A stretch of 34,920 bases of DNA from an uncultured Hyphomicrobiales bacterium (GCA_902826255.1 CADEEC010000018.1:1-34920), one strand, 5' to 3'. Positions 18,103 through 27,220 are shown, counted from the stretch's first letter. Translations and numbers: made by a program. The notes: generated by a model not told the origin, from the sequence alone.

Positions 18103-18903
18103 CTATTTGCGGACGGCCGCCTGGCGCAGGTTCGGTCCGCACCGTTCCATCGGCAATGCCGTCGTAACCCAGCCGTCCTTGGCTACGGTGACGACATAGC
18201 GCCGGCAGTCAGGGGTTACGCCTCGAACGAAGTGGACCTTGAACAACGCGAGGTCAGACGTGCGCTGACGCGGCCATGTGAAGAAGGTTCCGTCCGGCGT
18301 ATTGGCGATCGCCGTGTTGATGGCGTGCTCCGCATTGCGATAGTCCGCTGCAGACAGGCGTGCGAGCAGTACCCGCGAAAGGCCCGGGTGCAGACCGACG
18401 GCCTCGGCGCGCTTCTGATAGGGGTCGTTGGGATCGACCACCAGAGGCGGCAGCGGCTGCACCTCGGGTAAAGCGGAATCAGCAGGTTCCGATGGCTCGG
18501 GGCGCGTCGGCGCAGCGATCTCCATCGGCTGTCCGGCCCGAATGGATGCCTGCTTGATGGGTTCGGTCTCAAGCGCTTCCAATCGCGGAGGGACGGCCTT
18601 GGTGGGCGGCTCAGCCTGCGACGCTGGCTTCGATTCAAGGAGTGCCCCAAGCGAACCAGCCTGTGCGCCGACCCATTGGGCACGCTGCCACCACGCCGCC
18701 GGATCCAACGCCACGATGTAGCCGGCGCCGAGGATCAGGCCCGTTATGAGAAGTGTTCGCAAGAACCGCCGCAGGCGCGACGGCCGGATCTGAGCGCCGA
18801 TGCGTTCGCCCGCGACCAGTTCGTCGTCGAAGTAGCGATCCTGAAGCGCGCTGAAAGGCAGCGGTGAAGAAGAATGGGAAGAATAGGACGCGGAGGTACG
18901 CAT
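18103..18903 (-). CDS. Single-pass membrane protein of unknown function, proline-rich
   Basis: The 266-aa product has a Ser-rich cytoplasmic N terminus, one membrane helix (about residues 50-68), and a Pro/Glu/Ala-rich linker of about 90 residues. A C-terminal domain of about 100 residues (from VDPNDPYQKRAEAVGLHPGL) ends with two cysteines (TPDCRRY and MERCGPN) that could pair. I do not recognise the domain. The topology suggests a periplasmic domain on a flexible stalk. The ATG at 18903 is used; a GTG at 18939 is possible and neither has a good ribosome-binding site. It lies between rnpB and the PlsB-like gene, on the same strand as both. Confidence 0.65.
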   Translation of the reverse strand: MRTSASYSSHSSSPLPFSALQDRYFDDELVAGERIGAQIRPSRLRRFLRTLLITGLILGAGYIVALDPAAWWQRAQWVGAQAGSLGALLESKPASQAEPPTKAVPPRLEALETEPIKQASIRAGQPMEIAAPTRPEPSEPADSALPEVQPLPPLVVDPNDPYQKRAEAVGLHPGLSRVLLARLSAADYRNAEHAINTAIANTPDGTFFTWPRQRTSDLALFKVHFVRGVTPDCRRYVVTVAKDGWVTTALPMERCGPNLRQAAVRK

Positions 18904-18965
18904 AACGACCGTTTGATCAGATGCTGAACTTCCCGCCACCCCTAGTCACAAGCAAATCTCTGGCA

Positions 18966-18998
18966 GAAAAAGGGCAGCCGTAGGCATTTGCGGCCTGC
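18966..18998 (-). terminator. Intrinsic terminator downstream of rnpB
   Basis: On the minus strand GCAGGCCG pairs with CGGCTGC (one bulged G) around a ten-base loop, followed by CCTTTTTCT. It lies about 18 bases after the 3' end of RNase P RNA and should end that transcript. Confidence 0.75.
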
Positions 18999-19015
18999 GC
19001 GGATGCGAAGAATTT

Positions 19016-19429
<414 letters not shown>

Positions 19430-19460
19430 GGTCTGAATAAGGGGCCAAGGACACGCCGGG

Positions 19461-20387
19461 TCAAGACCGCTGCGGGCGATTAACGAGGTAAATTCCGAAA
19501 GCCACCAGCACCAGCGCAATGGCGAGGCTCGGCGTGAACGCTTCCCCGAGCATCAGATTGCCGGCAAGGACCCCGAAGACCGGCGAGAGAAAGGTGAATG
19601 CCGTCACCCGGGTCGGGGGATAATTCCGCACCAGCCAGAACCAGGCGATGTAGCTGACGAACGCCACAATGATGAACGTATAGGCGAAGGCGACGAGGAC
19701 CGGCACGCTCAAGTTGGTGATACCAGGCTCGCCCGCAATCCAGGCGACCGGCGGCAGCATCACGCCAGACACGGCAAGCTGATAGAGCAGCGTCTTCTCC
19801 GGCGCCGCCGCCTTCAGCGCCGTGGTGCGGATTAGCACCGTCGTAACGCCCCACAGAACCGCAGCCGCCAGCAGGAGGAGATCGCCCCACAGCGTCGGCC
19901 TGCCAGGCTCGAGCAGTCCCTCGCGCATGGCCACCATCAAGCCGAGCATGGCCGCCGCAAGGCCCGCCAGTTTGAGGACCGTCAGCCGGTCGCCGGGGAT
20001 CAGATAGTGCGCACTGAAGGCGACGACGAACGGCGCAAGGTAGAGGAACACGATGCCGCGCGAGGCCGTCGTGAAGTTCAGCCCGATGTAGATCAGCACG
20101 AACTCCAGGCCGAACAGAAGTCCGCAGACGATCCCGGCCCAAAGCGTGCCATCGCGTTCGAACAAACGAATGCCCCGCGCCGCGGCCCAGGCGAACACCA
20201 GCGCTCCCGACAACAGCGAGCGGATGCCAACTTGAAAGATGGGTGAGATGCCTTCGTTGGCGATCTTGATGACCGACTGGTTCACACCCCAGCAGGCACA
20301 GCACGCGAGCAGAATGAGAATGGCGCGCGCGTCGAGCCTGTCGGCAGGGCGCGGCGGCGCCAACGTCCTGCCGGGTGCGAGGCTCAT
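19461..20387 (-). CDS. EamA/DMT-superfamily transporter
   Basis: The 308-aa protein has ten predicted membrane helices in two EamA repeats (about residues 22-153 and 167-303), the drug/metabolite transporter layout. The repeat motifs are recognisable (CCACWGVNQSVIK at the start of repeat 1, LLAAAVLWGVTTVLIRTT in repeat 2). Such proteins export amino acids, nucleobases or other small metabolites; the substrate is unknown. Its ATG overlaps the stop of the upstream amidase gene by four bases, so it is probably translated from the same message. The gene ends 32 bp before the 5' end of rnpB. Confidence 0.88.
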   Translation of the reverse strand: MSLAPGRTLAPPRPADRLDARAILILLACCACWGVNQSVIKIANEGISPIFQVGIRSLLSGALVFAWAAARGIRLFERDGTLWAGIVCGLLFGLEFVLIYIGLNFTTASRGIVFLYLAPFVVAFSAHYLIPGDRLTVLKLAGLAAAMLGLMVAMREGLLEPGRPTLWGDLLLLAAAVLWGVTTVLIRTTALKAAAPEKTLLYQLAVSGVMLPPVAWIAGEPGITNLSVPVLVAFAYTFIIVAFVSYIAWFWLVRNYPPTRVTAFTFLSPVFGVLAGNLMLGEAFTPSLAIALVLVAFGIYLVNRPQRS

Positions 20388-21154
20388 GCGACCAGCGGGT
20401 CCTTGGGCAGCGCGGCAATCAGGCGCTCAAGCGTGGTGATGGTCGATTGGTCGATGGCCCCATCGACACGGGCCGGCCGGAAATGGCGCTGGAATGCAGC
20501 CACCACGAACTCGGTCTGCGCGTCGACAAGACCAGTCGGCTCGATCCCATACCCGTAGGAAGCAAGCCGCATCTGCACTTCGGCCACAAGGGGACCCGCT
20601 ACACCGGCGGCGAGACCGGGCTCGGCGGAATTCACCGCCTCCGGCCGCACCCAGTGACCGATGCCGGCACGTGCGAGGCGTCCCCACGGAAACTTCTCGC
20701 CCGGGTCCTGCTTGCGGCGGGGGGCAACATCGGAATGCGCCAGCACACGCTCAGGACGGATGCGATGGCGCCCGATAATTTCGAGACACAATGCCTCTAC
20801 GGCTCGCAGCTGCACGTCCGGGAATTCGACGTACCCCCACTCGTGACCCGGATTGTGAATCTCGATGCCGATGGAAACGGAATTGATGTCACTTTCGCCG
20901 GCCCAGAAGGATTCACCCGCATGCCAGGCACGCATGTCCTCGGCCACCATCTGCGTAACGACGCCGGCCTCGTCGATGGCGTAGTGGCACGACACCTGGC
21001 TTTCGGCCCTGGTCAGCCAGTCGATGGCCTTGGCCGCCGTTTCTACGCCTGTGTAGTGCAGCAGGAGAATGCTCGGCAGCAGCCCGTTCCTGCGCTCGCC
21101 GAAGTTTGGAGATGGCTTCACCACCTGGGCGAGGTTGGTGTCGGGCGACAGCAT
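20384..21154 (-). CDS. N-acetylmuramoyl-L-alanine amidase (AmpD/AmiD type) with peptidoglycan-binding domain
   Basis: This enzyme cleaves the lactyl amide between N-acetylmuramic acid and L-Ala in peptidoglycan or its turnover fragments. The 256-aa product has an amidase_2 domain with zinc ligands His33 (LLHYT), His140 (LAHSDVAP) and Asp150 (KQDPGEKFPW), and the conserved Glu97 (IGIEIHN). A PG_binding_1 domain follows at about residues 180-250 (VAEVQMRLASYGYG, then VVAAFQRHFRP). No signal peptide is evident, pointing to cytosolic recycling like AmpD, but the binding domain is more like AmiD. The ATG at 21154 shares its A with the stop of the upstream DjlA-like gene. Confidence 0.9.
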   Translation of the reverse strand: MLSPDTNLAQVVKPSPNFGERRNGLLPSILLLHYTGVETAAKAIDWLTRAESQVSCHYAIDEAGVVTQMVAEDMRAWHAGESFWAGESDINSVSIGIEIHNPGHEWGYVEFPDVQLRAVEALCLEIIGRHRIRPERVLAHSDVAPRRKQDPGEKFPWGRLARAGIGHWVRPEAVNSAEPGLAAGVAGPLVAEVQMRLASYGYGIEPTGLVDAQTEFVVAAFQRHFRPARVDGAIDQSTITTLERLIAALPKDPLVA

Positions 21155-21855
21155 CAAAGGCCGCGCTCCTTGGCGATGGTGTCATAAGCAGCGTTGATGG
21201 CTGCCAGCTTGCGCGTGGCGATCTCGACGAATTCCGCCGGCACGCCGCGGCCCATTAGCTTATCCGGATGGTTGTCGACCACCAGCTTGCGATGCTGCGC
21301 CTTTACCTCTGAGGCCGTTGCCGCGGGACTGAGCTTCAGGACGTCATAGGGATTGCAGCCATCATTGATGAAGCGCGCGCGAAAGAAACGGTACTCGCTT
21401 GGTGAGAAGCCGAAGCGCGCGGTGACGTCCGCCAGATAAGCATCTTCCTTCGGGTGCAGCACACCATCGGCCGCCGCAACATGCAGGAGCCCCTCGAGCA
21501 CATCCTGGAGCAGCTTGCGATCGTCCTTGAGAAGCTTGGCGATCTCGTCAGCATAGGCCTCGTAGCCGGCAACATCCTGCTTCGCCAGCTTGAACACGCG
21601 CGCCACGTTCTCGGCCTCGGCTGTCCGCGCCTGGAAGACCTTGTTGAACGCGTCGACCTCCAGCGGCGACACAACTCCATCTGCCTTTGCCATCTTGGCA
21701 GACAGGGCCACGACGCCGATGGTGAAGGCCACGTCCCGCTCGGGCGCACCGCCGTTGCCCTCGAGCCCAAACACATGTGCCAAGTCGCCGAGCAGCCCGC
21801 CGCCGGCGTCGCCAACGGCGCCCGCAAAGTCGGAGATTTTCTGCCAGACGGTCAT
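21154..21855 (-). CDS. DjlA-like TerB/DnaJ-domain co-chaperone
   Basis: The 233-aa protein joins a TerB-like helical domain (about residues 44-150, with the KADGVVSPLEVDAF and AADGVLHPKEDAYL repeats that are metal-binding in TerB proteins) to a C-terminal J domain. The J domain has the HPD motif at 196-198 (VVDNHPDKLMG) that stimulates DnaK ATPase activity. This is the DjlA arrangement, but the N-terminal membrane anchor of E. coli DjlA is replaced by a short Gly-rich segment. The ATG at 21855 is used because the TerB domain follows directly; a longer in-frame reading upstream would run into the divergent gene's start. It heads the amidase-EamA run. Confidence 0.88.
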   Translation of the reverse strand: MTVWQKISDFAGAVGDAGGGLLGDLAHVFGLEGNGGAPERDVAFTIGVVALSAKMAKADGVVSPLEVDAFNKVFQARTAEAENVARVFKLAKQDVAGYEAYADEIAKLLKDDRKLLQDVLEGLLHVAAADGVLHPKEDAYLADVTARFGFSPSEYRFFRARFINDGCNPYDVLKLSPAATASEVKAQHRKLVVDNHPDKLMGRGVPAEFVEIATRKLAAINAAYDTIAKERGL

Positions 21856-21954
21856 GGGTTGCGCTCTCACCTCTTGTGCCGTGCATGTTAAGCGATTGCA
21901 CTGCGGCATCGGGACCGGTAATCCCGGGAATACTAAGAAAGTCAAGGAATGAAC

Positions 21955-23013
21955 ATGCAGCCTTCGGAAACTGACGAGGTCTTGATCCGGCGTGAGGGTC
22001 GCGCAGGCCGCATCACCATGAACCGGCCGCAGGCGCTGAATGCCCTCACGCACGGCATGGTCGGCAAGATCTGGATGGCACTCAACGCTTGGGCGCCCGA
22101 CCCCGCCGTGGAACTTGTCCTCCTAGACGGCACGGGCGATCGCGCGCTCTGCGCCGGCGGCGACGTGCGCTCCCTGTACGACAGCAAGGCGCAGGGCTCC
22201 GAATTCGCGCGCAACTTCTGGCGCGATGAGTATCGGCTCAACGCTTTGATCGGCCGCTATCCGAAACCTTATGTGGCGATCCAGGACGGCATCGTGATGG
22301 GAGGCGGCATCGGTCTCTCGGGCCACGCATCGCACCGTATCGTTACGGAGCGGTCGCGCCTTGCCATGCCAGAGACCGGTATCGGCCTCATTCCGGACGT
22401 GGGCGGTACGTGGCTCCTTGCCCATGCCCCAGGCGAAACGGGTGTCTACCTCGGCCTCACCGGCGAAAACATGAACGCAGCCGATGCCATCTACGCGCGC
22501 TTCTCCGATACGTTTATTCCGTCCGACAAGCGCGTGGCCCTGACCGAGCGGTTGATCGATCCCAAGGGGGGAACGGTGGCACAAGCCATCTCAGCCTACG
22601 CGCAGGACCCGGGAGCGTCCCAGCTCCGCACCCGAGCTTCCGATATCGCTCATGCCTTCTCGGGAAGTTCGGTAGAGCAGATCCTCGCCGCGCTCGCGCA
22701 AGTCCCCGATGATTGGGCCGAGAAAGCCTTGGCGACCTTGAAGCAGAAATCGCCGAAGGCTCTCAAGCTCACGCTGGCCGCTATTCGCGGCGCACGTGCG
22801 CTGCGATCGCTCGACGAGGCCTTGATCACAGAATTTCGCCTCACGGTGCGCTTGTTCGAGGACGGCGAGTTTCCGGAAGGCGTGCGCGCACTGATCATCG
22901 ATAAGGACAAGAAGCCGAAGTGGTCGCCACCGGAGCTTGCGCGCATTTCCAATGATTTTCTTCGCGCCTACCTTGCGCCGCTCCCGGCGGGGGAAGAACT
23001 GACGTTCGCGTAG
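21955..23013 (+). CDS. 3-hydroxyisobutyryl-CoA hydrolase (enoyl-CoA hydratase/isomerase family)
   Basis: This 352-aa protein belongs to the HIBYL-CoA hydrolase branch of the crotonase superfamily, which removes CoA from 3-hydroxyisobutyryl-CoA in valine breakdown. Numbering from the ATG at 21955, it has the oxyanion-hole glycines (IVMGGGIGLSG, 114-124), catalytic Glu140 in MPETGIGLIPDVGGT and Asp148. The long C-terminal extension that separates HIBCH from ordinary hydratases (WSPPELARIS near the end) is present. Two ATGs lie six bases apart. The downstream one is used because AAGGA is six bases before it and touches the upstream one. It is divergent from the DjlA-like gene. Confidence 0.9.
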   Translation: MQPSETDEVLIRREGRAGRITMNRPQALNALTHGMVGKIWMALNAWAPDPAVELVLLDGTGDRALCAGGDVRSLYDSKAQGSEFARNFWRDEYRLNALIGRYPKPYVAIQDGIVMGGGIGLSGHASHRIVTERSRLAMPETGIGLIPDVGGTWLLAHAPGETGVYLGLTGENMNAADAIYARFSDTFIPSDKRVALTERLIDPKGGTVAQAISAYAQDPGASQLRTRASDIAHAFSGSSVEQILAALAQVPDDWAEKALATLKQKSPKALKLTLAAIRGARALRSLDEALITEFRLTVRLFEDGEFPEGVRALIIDKDKKPKWSPPELARISNDFLRAYLAPLPAGEELTFA

Positions 23014-23181
23014 AGCGCCGCACGGCTTCGTTTTGGATAGGCGAAAACTGTCTTCCTGGGCCGTATCACTGCACGCAGGACACATATTGGCGTCCGCAGC
23101 GATTGCAGTGTCGCCGCCCGCCGCTTAGCATGCGCCGCGAACCAAATCGAAAACCGCTGCCAAGGGAGCAAGATCGGGGCA

Positions 23182-24246
23182 ATGGCTTACAATATCCTGC
23201 TGATGGGCGCGTCCTACGGGTCGCTGCTGGCCTCCAAGCTGCTGTTCGGCGGCCACAAGATCCACCTGGTGTGCCTGCCGCCGGAGGCCGAGCTGATCAA
23301 CGCCGAGGGCTTCCGCGTGCGCCTGCCGGTGCGCGGCCGCAAGGAGCCCGTGGTGCTCGACTCGCGCAAGCTGCCCGGCAAGGTGACGGCCGGCGGTGCC
23401 GCCGGGGTCAACCCCAAGGACTACGATCTCGTCGGTCTGTGCATGCAGGAGCCGCAGTACCGCTCGCCGGGGGTGCGTGAGCTGCTGGACGCGGTAGCGA
23501 AATCCAAGGTCCCGTGCATGTCGATCATGAACATGCCGCCGCTGCCCTACGTCAAGCGCATCCCGGGCCTCGACTACGAGGCGCTGCGGCCGGCCTACAC
23601 GGACCCCACGGTATGGGATTCTTTCGACCCGGCATTCATGACCTTGAACAGCCCCGACCCGCAGGCGATCCGCCCGCCGGAGGAAAAGGTCAACGTGCTG
23701 ATGGTCACGCTGCCGACCAACTTCAAGGTGGCGAAGTTCGACAACGACAAGCATACGGCGATCCTGCGTCAGCTGGAGAAGGACGTGGAAGCCGCGCGCT
23801 TCGACACGCCGGAGGGCAAGATCGAGCTGCCCGTCAAGCTGAAGGTGCACGACTCCATCTTCGTGCCGCTCGCCAAGTGGGCGATGCTGCTGGCAGGCAA
23901 CTACCGCTGCATCACCAAGGACGGCATGCGCACGGCGCAGGAGGCGGTGCACACCGACATCGAGACATCGCGCTCGGTGTACAACTTCGTCAACGATCTG
24001 TGCGTGAAGCTCGGCGCCAACCCGAACGACCTGGTGCCCTTTGAGAAGTATGCAGCGGCAGCACAGAGCCTCGTCCGGCCGGCGTCGGCGGCACGCGCGC
24101 TCAACAACGGCGTGCCCAACATCGAGCGGGCCGACAAGCTGGTGCAGCTGATCGCCAAGCAGAAAGGCTTGAGCCATCCGGTGATCGACGCGACGGTAGC
24201 CCTGGTCGATTCCCGGCTCGAGGCCAATCGCAAGAAGCAGGCGTAG
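23182..24246 (+). CDS. Ketopantoate-reductase-like (ApbA/PanE fold) protein of unknown substrate
   Basis: The 354-aa protein starts with a Rossmann-type fold (NILLMGASYGSLLASKLLFGG, residues 4-24; the dinucleotide loop reads GASYGS instead of the usual GxGxxG). Its second half has the helical character of ketopantoate reductases. In the segment that in PanE carries the catalytic Lys (W-x-K-L-x-x-N), this protein reads KWAMLLAGNYRC (232-243) without that Lys, so true ketopantoate reductase activity is doubtful. The ATG at 23182 has GGGG just upstream and AGGGAG further up. Third-position GC is noticeably higher than in the hydrolase gene before it. It converges on the oxygenase gene with 16 bp between stops. 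Confidence 0.6.
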   Translation: MAYNILLMGASYGSLLASKLLFGGHKIHLVCLPPEAELINAEGFRVRLPVRGRKEPVVLDSRKLPGKVTAGGAAGVNPKDYDLVGLCMQEPQYRSPGVRELLDAVAKSKVPCMSIMNMPPLPYVKRIPGLDYEALRPAYTDPTVWDSFDPAFMTLNSPDPQAIRPPEEKVNVLMVTLPTNFKVAKFDNDKHTAILRQLEKDVEAARFDTPEGKIELPVKLKVHDSIFVPLAKWAMLLAGNYRCITKDGMRTAQEAVHTDIETSRSVYNFVNDLCVKLGANPNDLVPFEKYAAAAQSLVRPASAARALNNGVPNIERADKLVQLIAKQKGLSHPVIDATVALVDSRLEANRKKQA

Positions 24247-24262
24247 CGCCTCGGCCGCGACG

Positions 24263-25015
24263 CTATTTCGCGTCGTGGAAGATCAGCCCCAGCGTGTGCC
24301 GCTGCCCTGAATGCAGCCGGCTCACGCCGTGCCGCATGTTGACGCGGTAAACGCCGCGGGTTCCTTGCATCGGCCGATGATGCACTGGAAAGATCACGCC
24401 CTCGCCCTGACGAAGTGGCACGACTTCGGCGCGGGATTGCACGCGTGGGCGCTGCTCGGTGAGGACGAACTCGCCACCGGTGAAATCGGCGCTAGGTTCT
24501 GACAACAGGATCGCGACCTGCAGCGGGAAGACATGCTCTCCATAGAGGTCCTGGTGCAGGCAGTTGTAGTCGCCCTCGCCGTATTGGAGGAGCAACGGCG
24601 TCGGTTTGGCCTGGCCTGCGTCGTGACAGCGTCGCAGGAACTCACTGTGCGCTTCAGGGTAGCGGATCGGAACTTCCATCTGCTCGTTCCAGCGATTGGC
24701 AATCTCCGCAAGCGGCGGATAGAGGGCCGTGCGCAGCGCCGCGATCGCCGCCGGGAGCGGATAGGCAAAATACTTGTACTCGCCGCGGCCGAAGCCATGC
24801 CGGGCCATGACGATGCGGCTGCGGAAGGCGTCGTCGGAGCCGTATAGGCTGGCGATGTCTCCACACTCCAACGGCGTCAGCAACGGGCCGACAATGGCGC
24901 AGCCGTGGGCATCCAGATCGGTGGCGACGCTTGTCCAATCCAGGGCAAGCCGGTCGCTCTGGCGAGGCCTACCAGCCTTCGCCGCTGACTTGCGCTCGGC
25001 AATTCGTGTTGCCAT
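24263..25015 (-). CDS. 2-oxoglutarate/Fe(II)-dependent oxygenase
   Basis: The 250-aa protein has the double-stranded beta-helix motif of 2OG-Fe(II) dioxygenases. The iron facial triad is His154 and Asp156 (LHQD) plus distal His229 (MRHGVSRLHSGQR), and Arg239, ten residues later, should bind 2-oxoglutarate. The family couples 2OG decarboxylation to hydroxylation of a protein side chain or small molecule. The N terminus is basic (RKSAAKAGRPRQ). The sequence around LLLQYGEGDYNCLHQD resembles prolyl-hydroxylase-like bacterial members, but the substrate is unknown. The start is the ATG at 25015. It lies 64 bp downstream of the mutase large subunit on the same strand and may share its transcript. 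Confidence 0.82.
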   Translation of the reverse strand: MATRIAERKSAAKAGRPRQSDRLALDWTSVATDLDAHGCAIVGPLLTPLECGDIASLYGSDDAFRSRIVMARHGFGRGEYKYFAYPLPAAIAALRTALYPPLAEIANRWNEQMEVPIRYPEAHSEFLRRCHDAGQAKPTPLLLQYGEGDYNCLHQDLYGEHVFPLQVAILLSEPSADFTGGEFVLTEQRPRVQSRAEVVPLRQGEGVIFPVHHRPMQGTRGVYRVNMRHGVSRLHSGQRHTLGLIFHDAK

Positions 25016-25079
25016 TTGGCGTGCTCCTTCCGCAAGAGAAGAGCACGCCCGACGACCTGCCGCGACCCGATTCCGGTGG

Positions 25080-26792
25080 CTAGGCCACGATCAGCGGATT
25101 GCCGAAGCCGTAGACCTCGCGCAGCTTGCCGCAGATCTCGCCATGAGTGACGCCGGAGCAGGCCGCATCGACCACCTTGGCGTAGACGTTCTCATCCTTG
25201 CTCTCGGCCGCCCGCTGCAGGTCAGCAAGCGCGCGCTCGACATCGGCACGGCTGCGCGCTGCCTTGAACTGCGCCAGCCGCTTCAGTTGCGCGTCCATCT
25301 TCTTGCGCGGCGGCGGCTTCAGCGCGACGCGCTGGGTGTCCTCCTCGGGCGGCAGGCGGTACTTGTTGACGCCCACCACGGTCTGCTCGCCGTCATCGAC
25401 CCTCCGCGCGAAAGCAAGCGCGGAATCGCCGCATATCTGCTGCGGGAGGCCTGCCTCGGCGGCCGCGTACATGCCGCCCGCCTCATCGATACGGGCGATC
25501 ACCTCGCGGATTTTCACTTCCATCTGATCAGTCAACGCCTCCACGTAGTAGGAGCCGCCAAGCGGATCGATGACGTCGGTGAGGTGCGCCTCCTCCTTCA
25601 GGATGTTCTGCGTCGCGACGGCGATGCGCGCCGCCGCCTCGGTGGGGACGGACAGCACCTCGTCGTATGAATCCGTGTGCAGCGACTGCAGCCCGCCGAA
25701 GATGCCGGCCATCGCCTGCACGGCAACGCGCGGGATGTTGTTGAGCGGCTGCTCACGCGTGAGGTCGACGCCCGAGGTCTGGCCGTGGAACTTGAAGCGC
25801 CACGAGCGCGGGTCCTTGGCACCGAAGCGGTTGCGCGTCAGGTCGGCCCAGATGCGGCGGCCGGCTCGGAACTTCGCCACCTCCTCGAAGAAGCTGACGG
25901 AGATGTCGAAGAAGAAGGTGAAGCGGGGCAAGAACACGTCGGGGTCCCAGCCGCGCGCGAGGCAGTCGTTGGCGTACTGGATGGCGCTCGACAGCGTCAG
26001 CCCCATGGCTTCGGCCGGCGTCGCACCCGCCTGCTGCATGTGCTGGCCGACGATCGACAGCGAGTTCCATTGCGGCACCTGCTCACGCGCAAACGCGATG
26101 TGGTCGAGCAGCACGCGCCGCGCACCCGGCAGAGCCAACCGGAAGAACATGTGGTTGGCGATGTAGTGCGAGAGGTAATCTGACTGATTGGACGTGCCCG
26201 AGATGCGTGACCAGGAAATGCCGCGCTTCTTGGCCACCGCCAGCTCGAGCGCCAGCAACGTGAACGGCGAGGGGTCGTTGAGCGCGGTCGAGATATCGCC
26301 GATGGGGATCTCGTCGAGGCACACCGTCATGTCCTCGACCGAGTTCACGGTCACACCGCAGGTACCGAGAATCTCGACCGGCATCTCGTCGATGTCGTAG
26401 CCGCGGTAGACCGAGTTGCAGGGGATCAGCGACACGGCCGTGCCGCCGTGCGCGAGGATGGTCTTGAGCCGCGCGTTGTAGTCCGCCGGTACGCCGAGGC
26501 CAATGAGCTGGCGCTGACTCCAGGTGCGCCCCCGGTGCATGGTCGGATAGATGCCACGCGTCATGGGCATCTGGCCGGGGAAGCCGAGGGCTTCCATGTA
26601 GCGCTCGCCGGCGCGGTCCTCGGGCGTGTAGATCGCCTGGACCTCGACGCCGGAGCGGTTCTTGGGGTTCGGCTTGTCGCCGAGACCGGCCTGGACCTCG
26701 GCGCGCCAAGCTGCGCGCGCGTTGTCGAAATCAGACAGGGGAAGCGGCACCGCTTTCGACGCCGTGCCGCCGGCCTTCGCCCGCCGTGTCAT
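25080..26792 (-). CDS. Coenzyme-B12-dependent acyl-CoA mutase, large (substrate-binding) subunit
   Basis: The 570-aa protein is the TIM-barrel subunit of a methylmalonyl-CoA-mutase-family enzyme, which rearranges the acyl carbon skeleton by a radical mechanism using adenosylcobalamin. CoA and radical-site elements are visible: [16 protein letters not shown] (80-95), His251 in VGQHMQQAG (equivalent to MCM His244), and the [10 protein letters not shown] motif near residue 430. It lacks the C-terminal B12 domain, which is the adjacent gene, like IcmA/HcmA. At the position of MCM Tyr89 it has Leu96, and where MCM has Arg207 it has Ala-Asn-His (212-214). It is therefore unlikely to be a methylmalonyl-CoA mutase, and ICM (Phe/Gln) and HCM (Ile/Gln) patterns do not fit either. 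The ATG at 26792 overlaps the small-subunit stop (ATGA). Confidence 0.9.
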   Translation of the reverse strand: MTRRAKAGGTASKAVPLPLSDFDNARAAWRAEVQAGLGDKPNPKNRSGVEVQAIYTPEDRAGERYMEALGFPGQMPMTRGIYPTMHRGRTWSQRQLIGLGVPADYNARLKTILAHGGTAVSLIPCNSVYRGYDIDEMPVEILGTCGVTVNSVEDMTVCLDEIPIGDISTALNDPSPFTLLALELAVAKKRGISWSRISGTSNQSDYLSHYIANHMFFRLALPGARRVLLDHIAFAREQVPQWNSLSIVGQHMQQAGATPAEAMGLTLSSAIQYANDCLARGWDPDVFLPRFTFFFDISVSFFEEVAKFRAGRRIWADLTRNRFGAKDPRSWRFKFHGQTSGVDLTREQPLNNIPRVAVQAMAGIFGGLQSLHTDSYDEVLSVPTEAAARIAVATQNILKEEAHLTDVIDPLGGSYYVEALTDQMEVKIREVIARIDEAGGMYAAAEAGLPQQICGDSALAFARRVDDGEQTVVGVNKYRLPPEEDTQRVALKPPPRKKMDAQLKRLAQFKAARSRADVERALADLQRAAESKDENVYAKVVDAACSGVTHGEICGKLREVYGFGNPLIVA

Positions 26793-27220
26793 GCGAACAC
26801 CTCCCGCTCCTTGGCCGCCCGTGCTTCCGCCGCAAGCGCGGCGACGCCGGACACGATCTCCTCTCGCGATGCGCCGGGGTGGAACACCTGGCGCACGCCC
26901 GCTTTCTTGAGCTTCTTCTCGTCGTCGTCGGGTACGATGCCGCCGACAACGACCGGCAAGTAGTCGAGCCCGGCCTTCTTGAGGGCCTTCATCAGCTTCG
27001 GCACCAGCAGGTGATCTGTGGCGAGCGAGGAGATGCCGATCACGTCGACGTCCTCCTCCTCCGCCAACCTGATCACCTGCGAAATCTCCTGCCAAGGCGG
27101 CGTGTAGAGCACCTCCATGCCGGCATCGCGCAGGTAGGCGGCTACGACACGGCTGCCGCGATCATGGCCATCAAGGCCGATCTTGGTGACAAGGACCTTC
27201 GGCGGATGCAACTGACTCAC
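26789..27220 (-). CDS. Coenzyme-B12-binding small subunit of acyl-CoA mutase
   Basis: This 143-aa protein is a stand-alone cobalamin-binding domain with the base-off signature DGHDRG (Asp17-His19-Gly22, His19 being the lower axial cobalt ligand), followed by GISSLATDH (the SxL element) and VVGGIVP (the GG element). It should pair with the large subunit downstream, whose ATG overlaps its stop. The start is GTG at 27220, overlapping the stop of the TetR gene as GTGA, so the three genes are translationally coupled. Length matches the small subunits of isobutyryl-CoA and 2-hydroxyisobutyryl-CoA mutases. No MeaB-type G-protein chaperone gene is in the window. Confidence 0.93.
   Translation of the reverse strand: MSQLHPPKVLVTKIGLDGHDRGSRVVAAYLRDAGMEVLYTPPWQEISQVIRLAEEEDVDVIGISSLATDHLLVPKLMKALKKAGLDYLPVVVGGIVPDDDEKKLKKAGVRQVFHPGASREEIVSGVAALAAEARAAKEREVFA

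Noticed and set aside
20375..21187. 270-codon plus-strand open frame opposite the amidase
   Set aside because: It is antisense to a protein with a complete zinc site and a PG-binding domain; the product looks like a shadow.
23125..24177. 350-codon minus-strand open frame opposite the ketopantoate-reductase-like gene
   Set aside because: The composition is typical of an antisense shadow (His, Arg, Leu, Val), with no motif. The plus strand has a Rossmann start and a good ribosome-binding site.
24258..24275. CGACGC-6-GCGTCG inverted repeat between the convergent reductase-like and oxygenase genes
   Set aside because: It is a short stem overlapping the oxygenase stop codon, without a U-run on either strand; not enough for a terminator call.
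26793..27095. Upstream in-frame extension of the mutase large subunit
   Set aside because: It runs antiparallel in frame through the B12-binding gene with low-complexity Arg/Gly sequence. The ATGA overlap at 26792 is the natural start.
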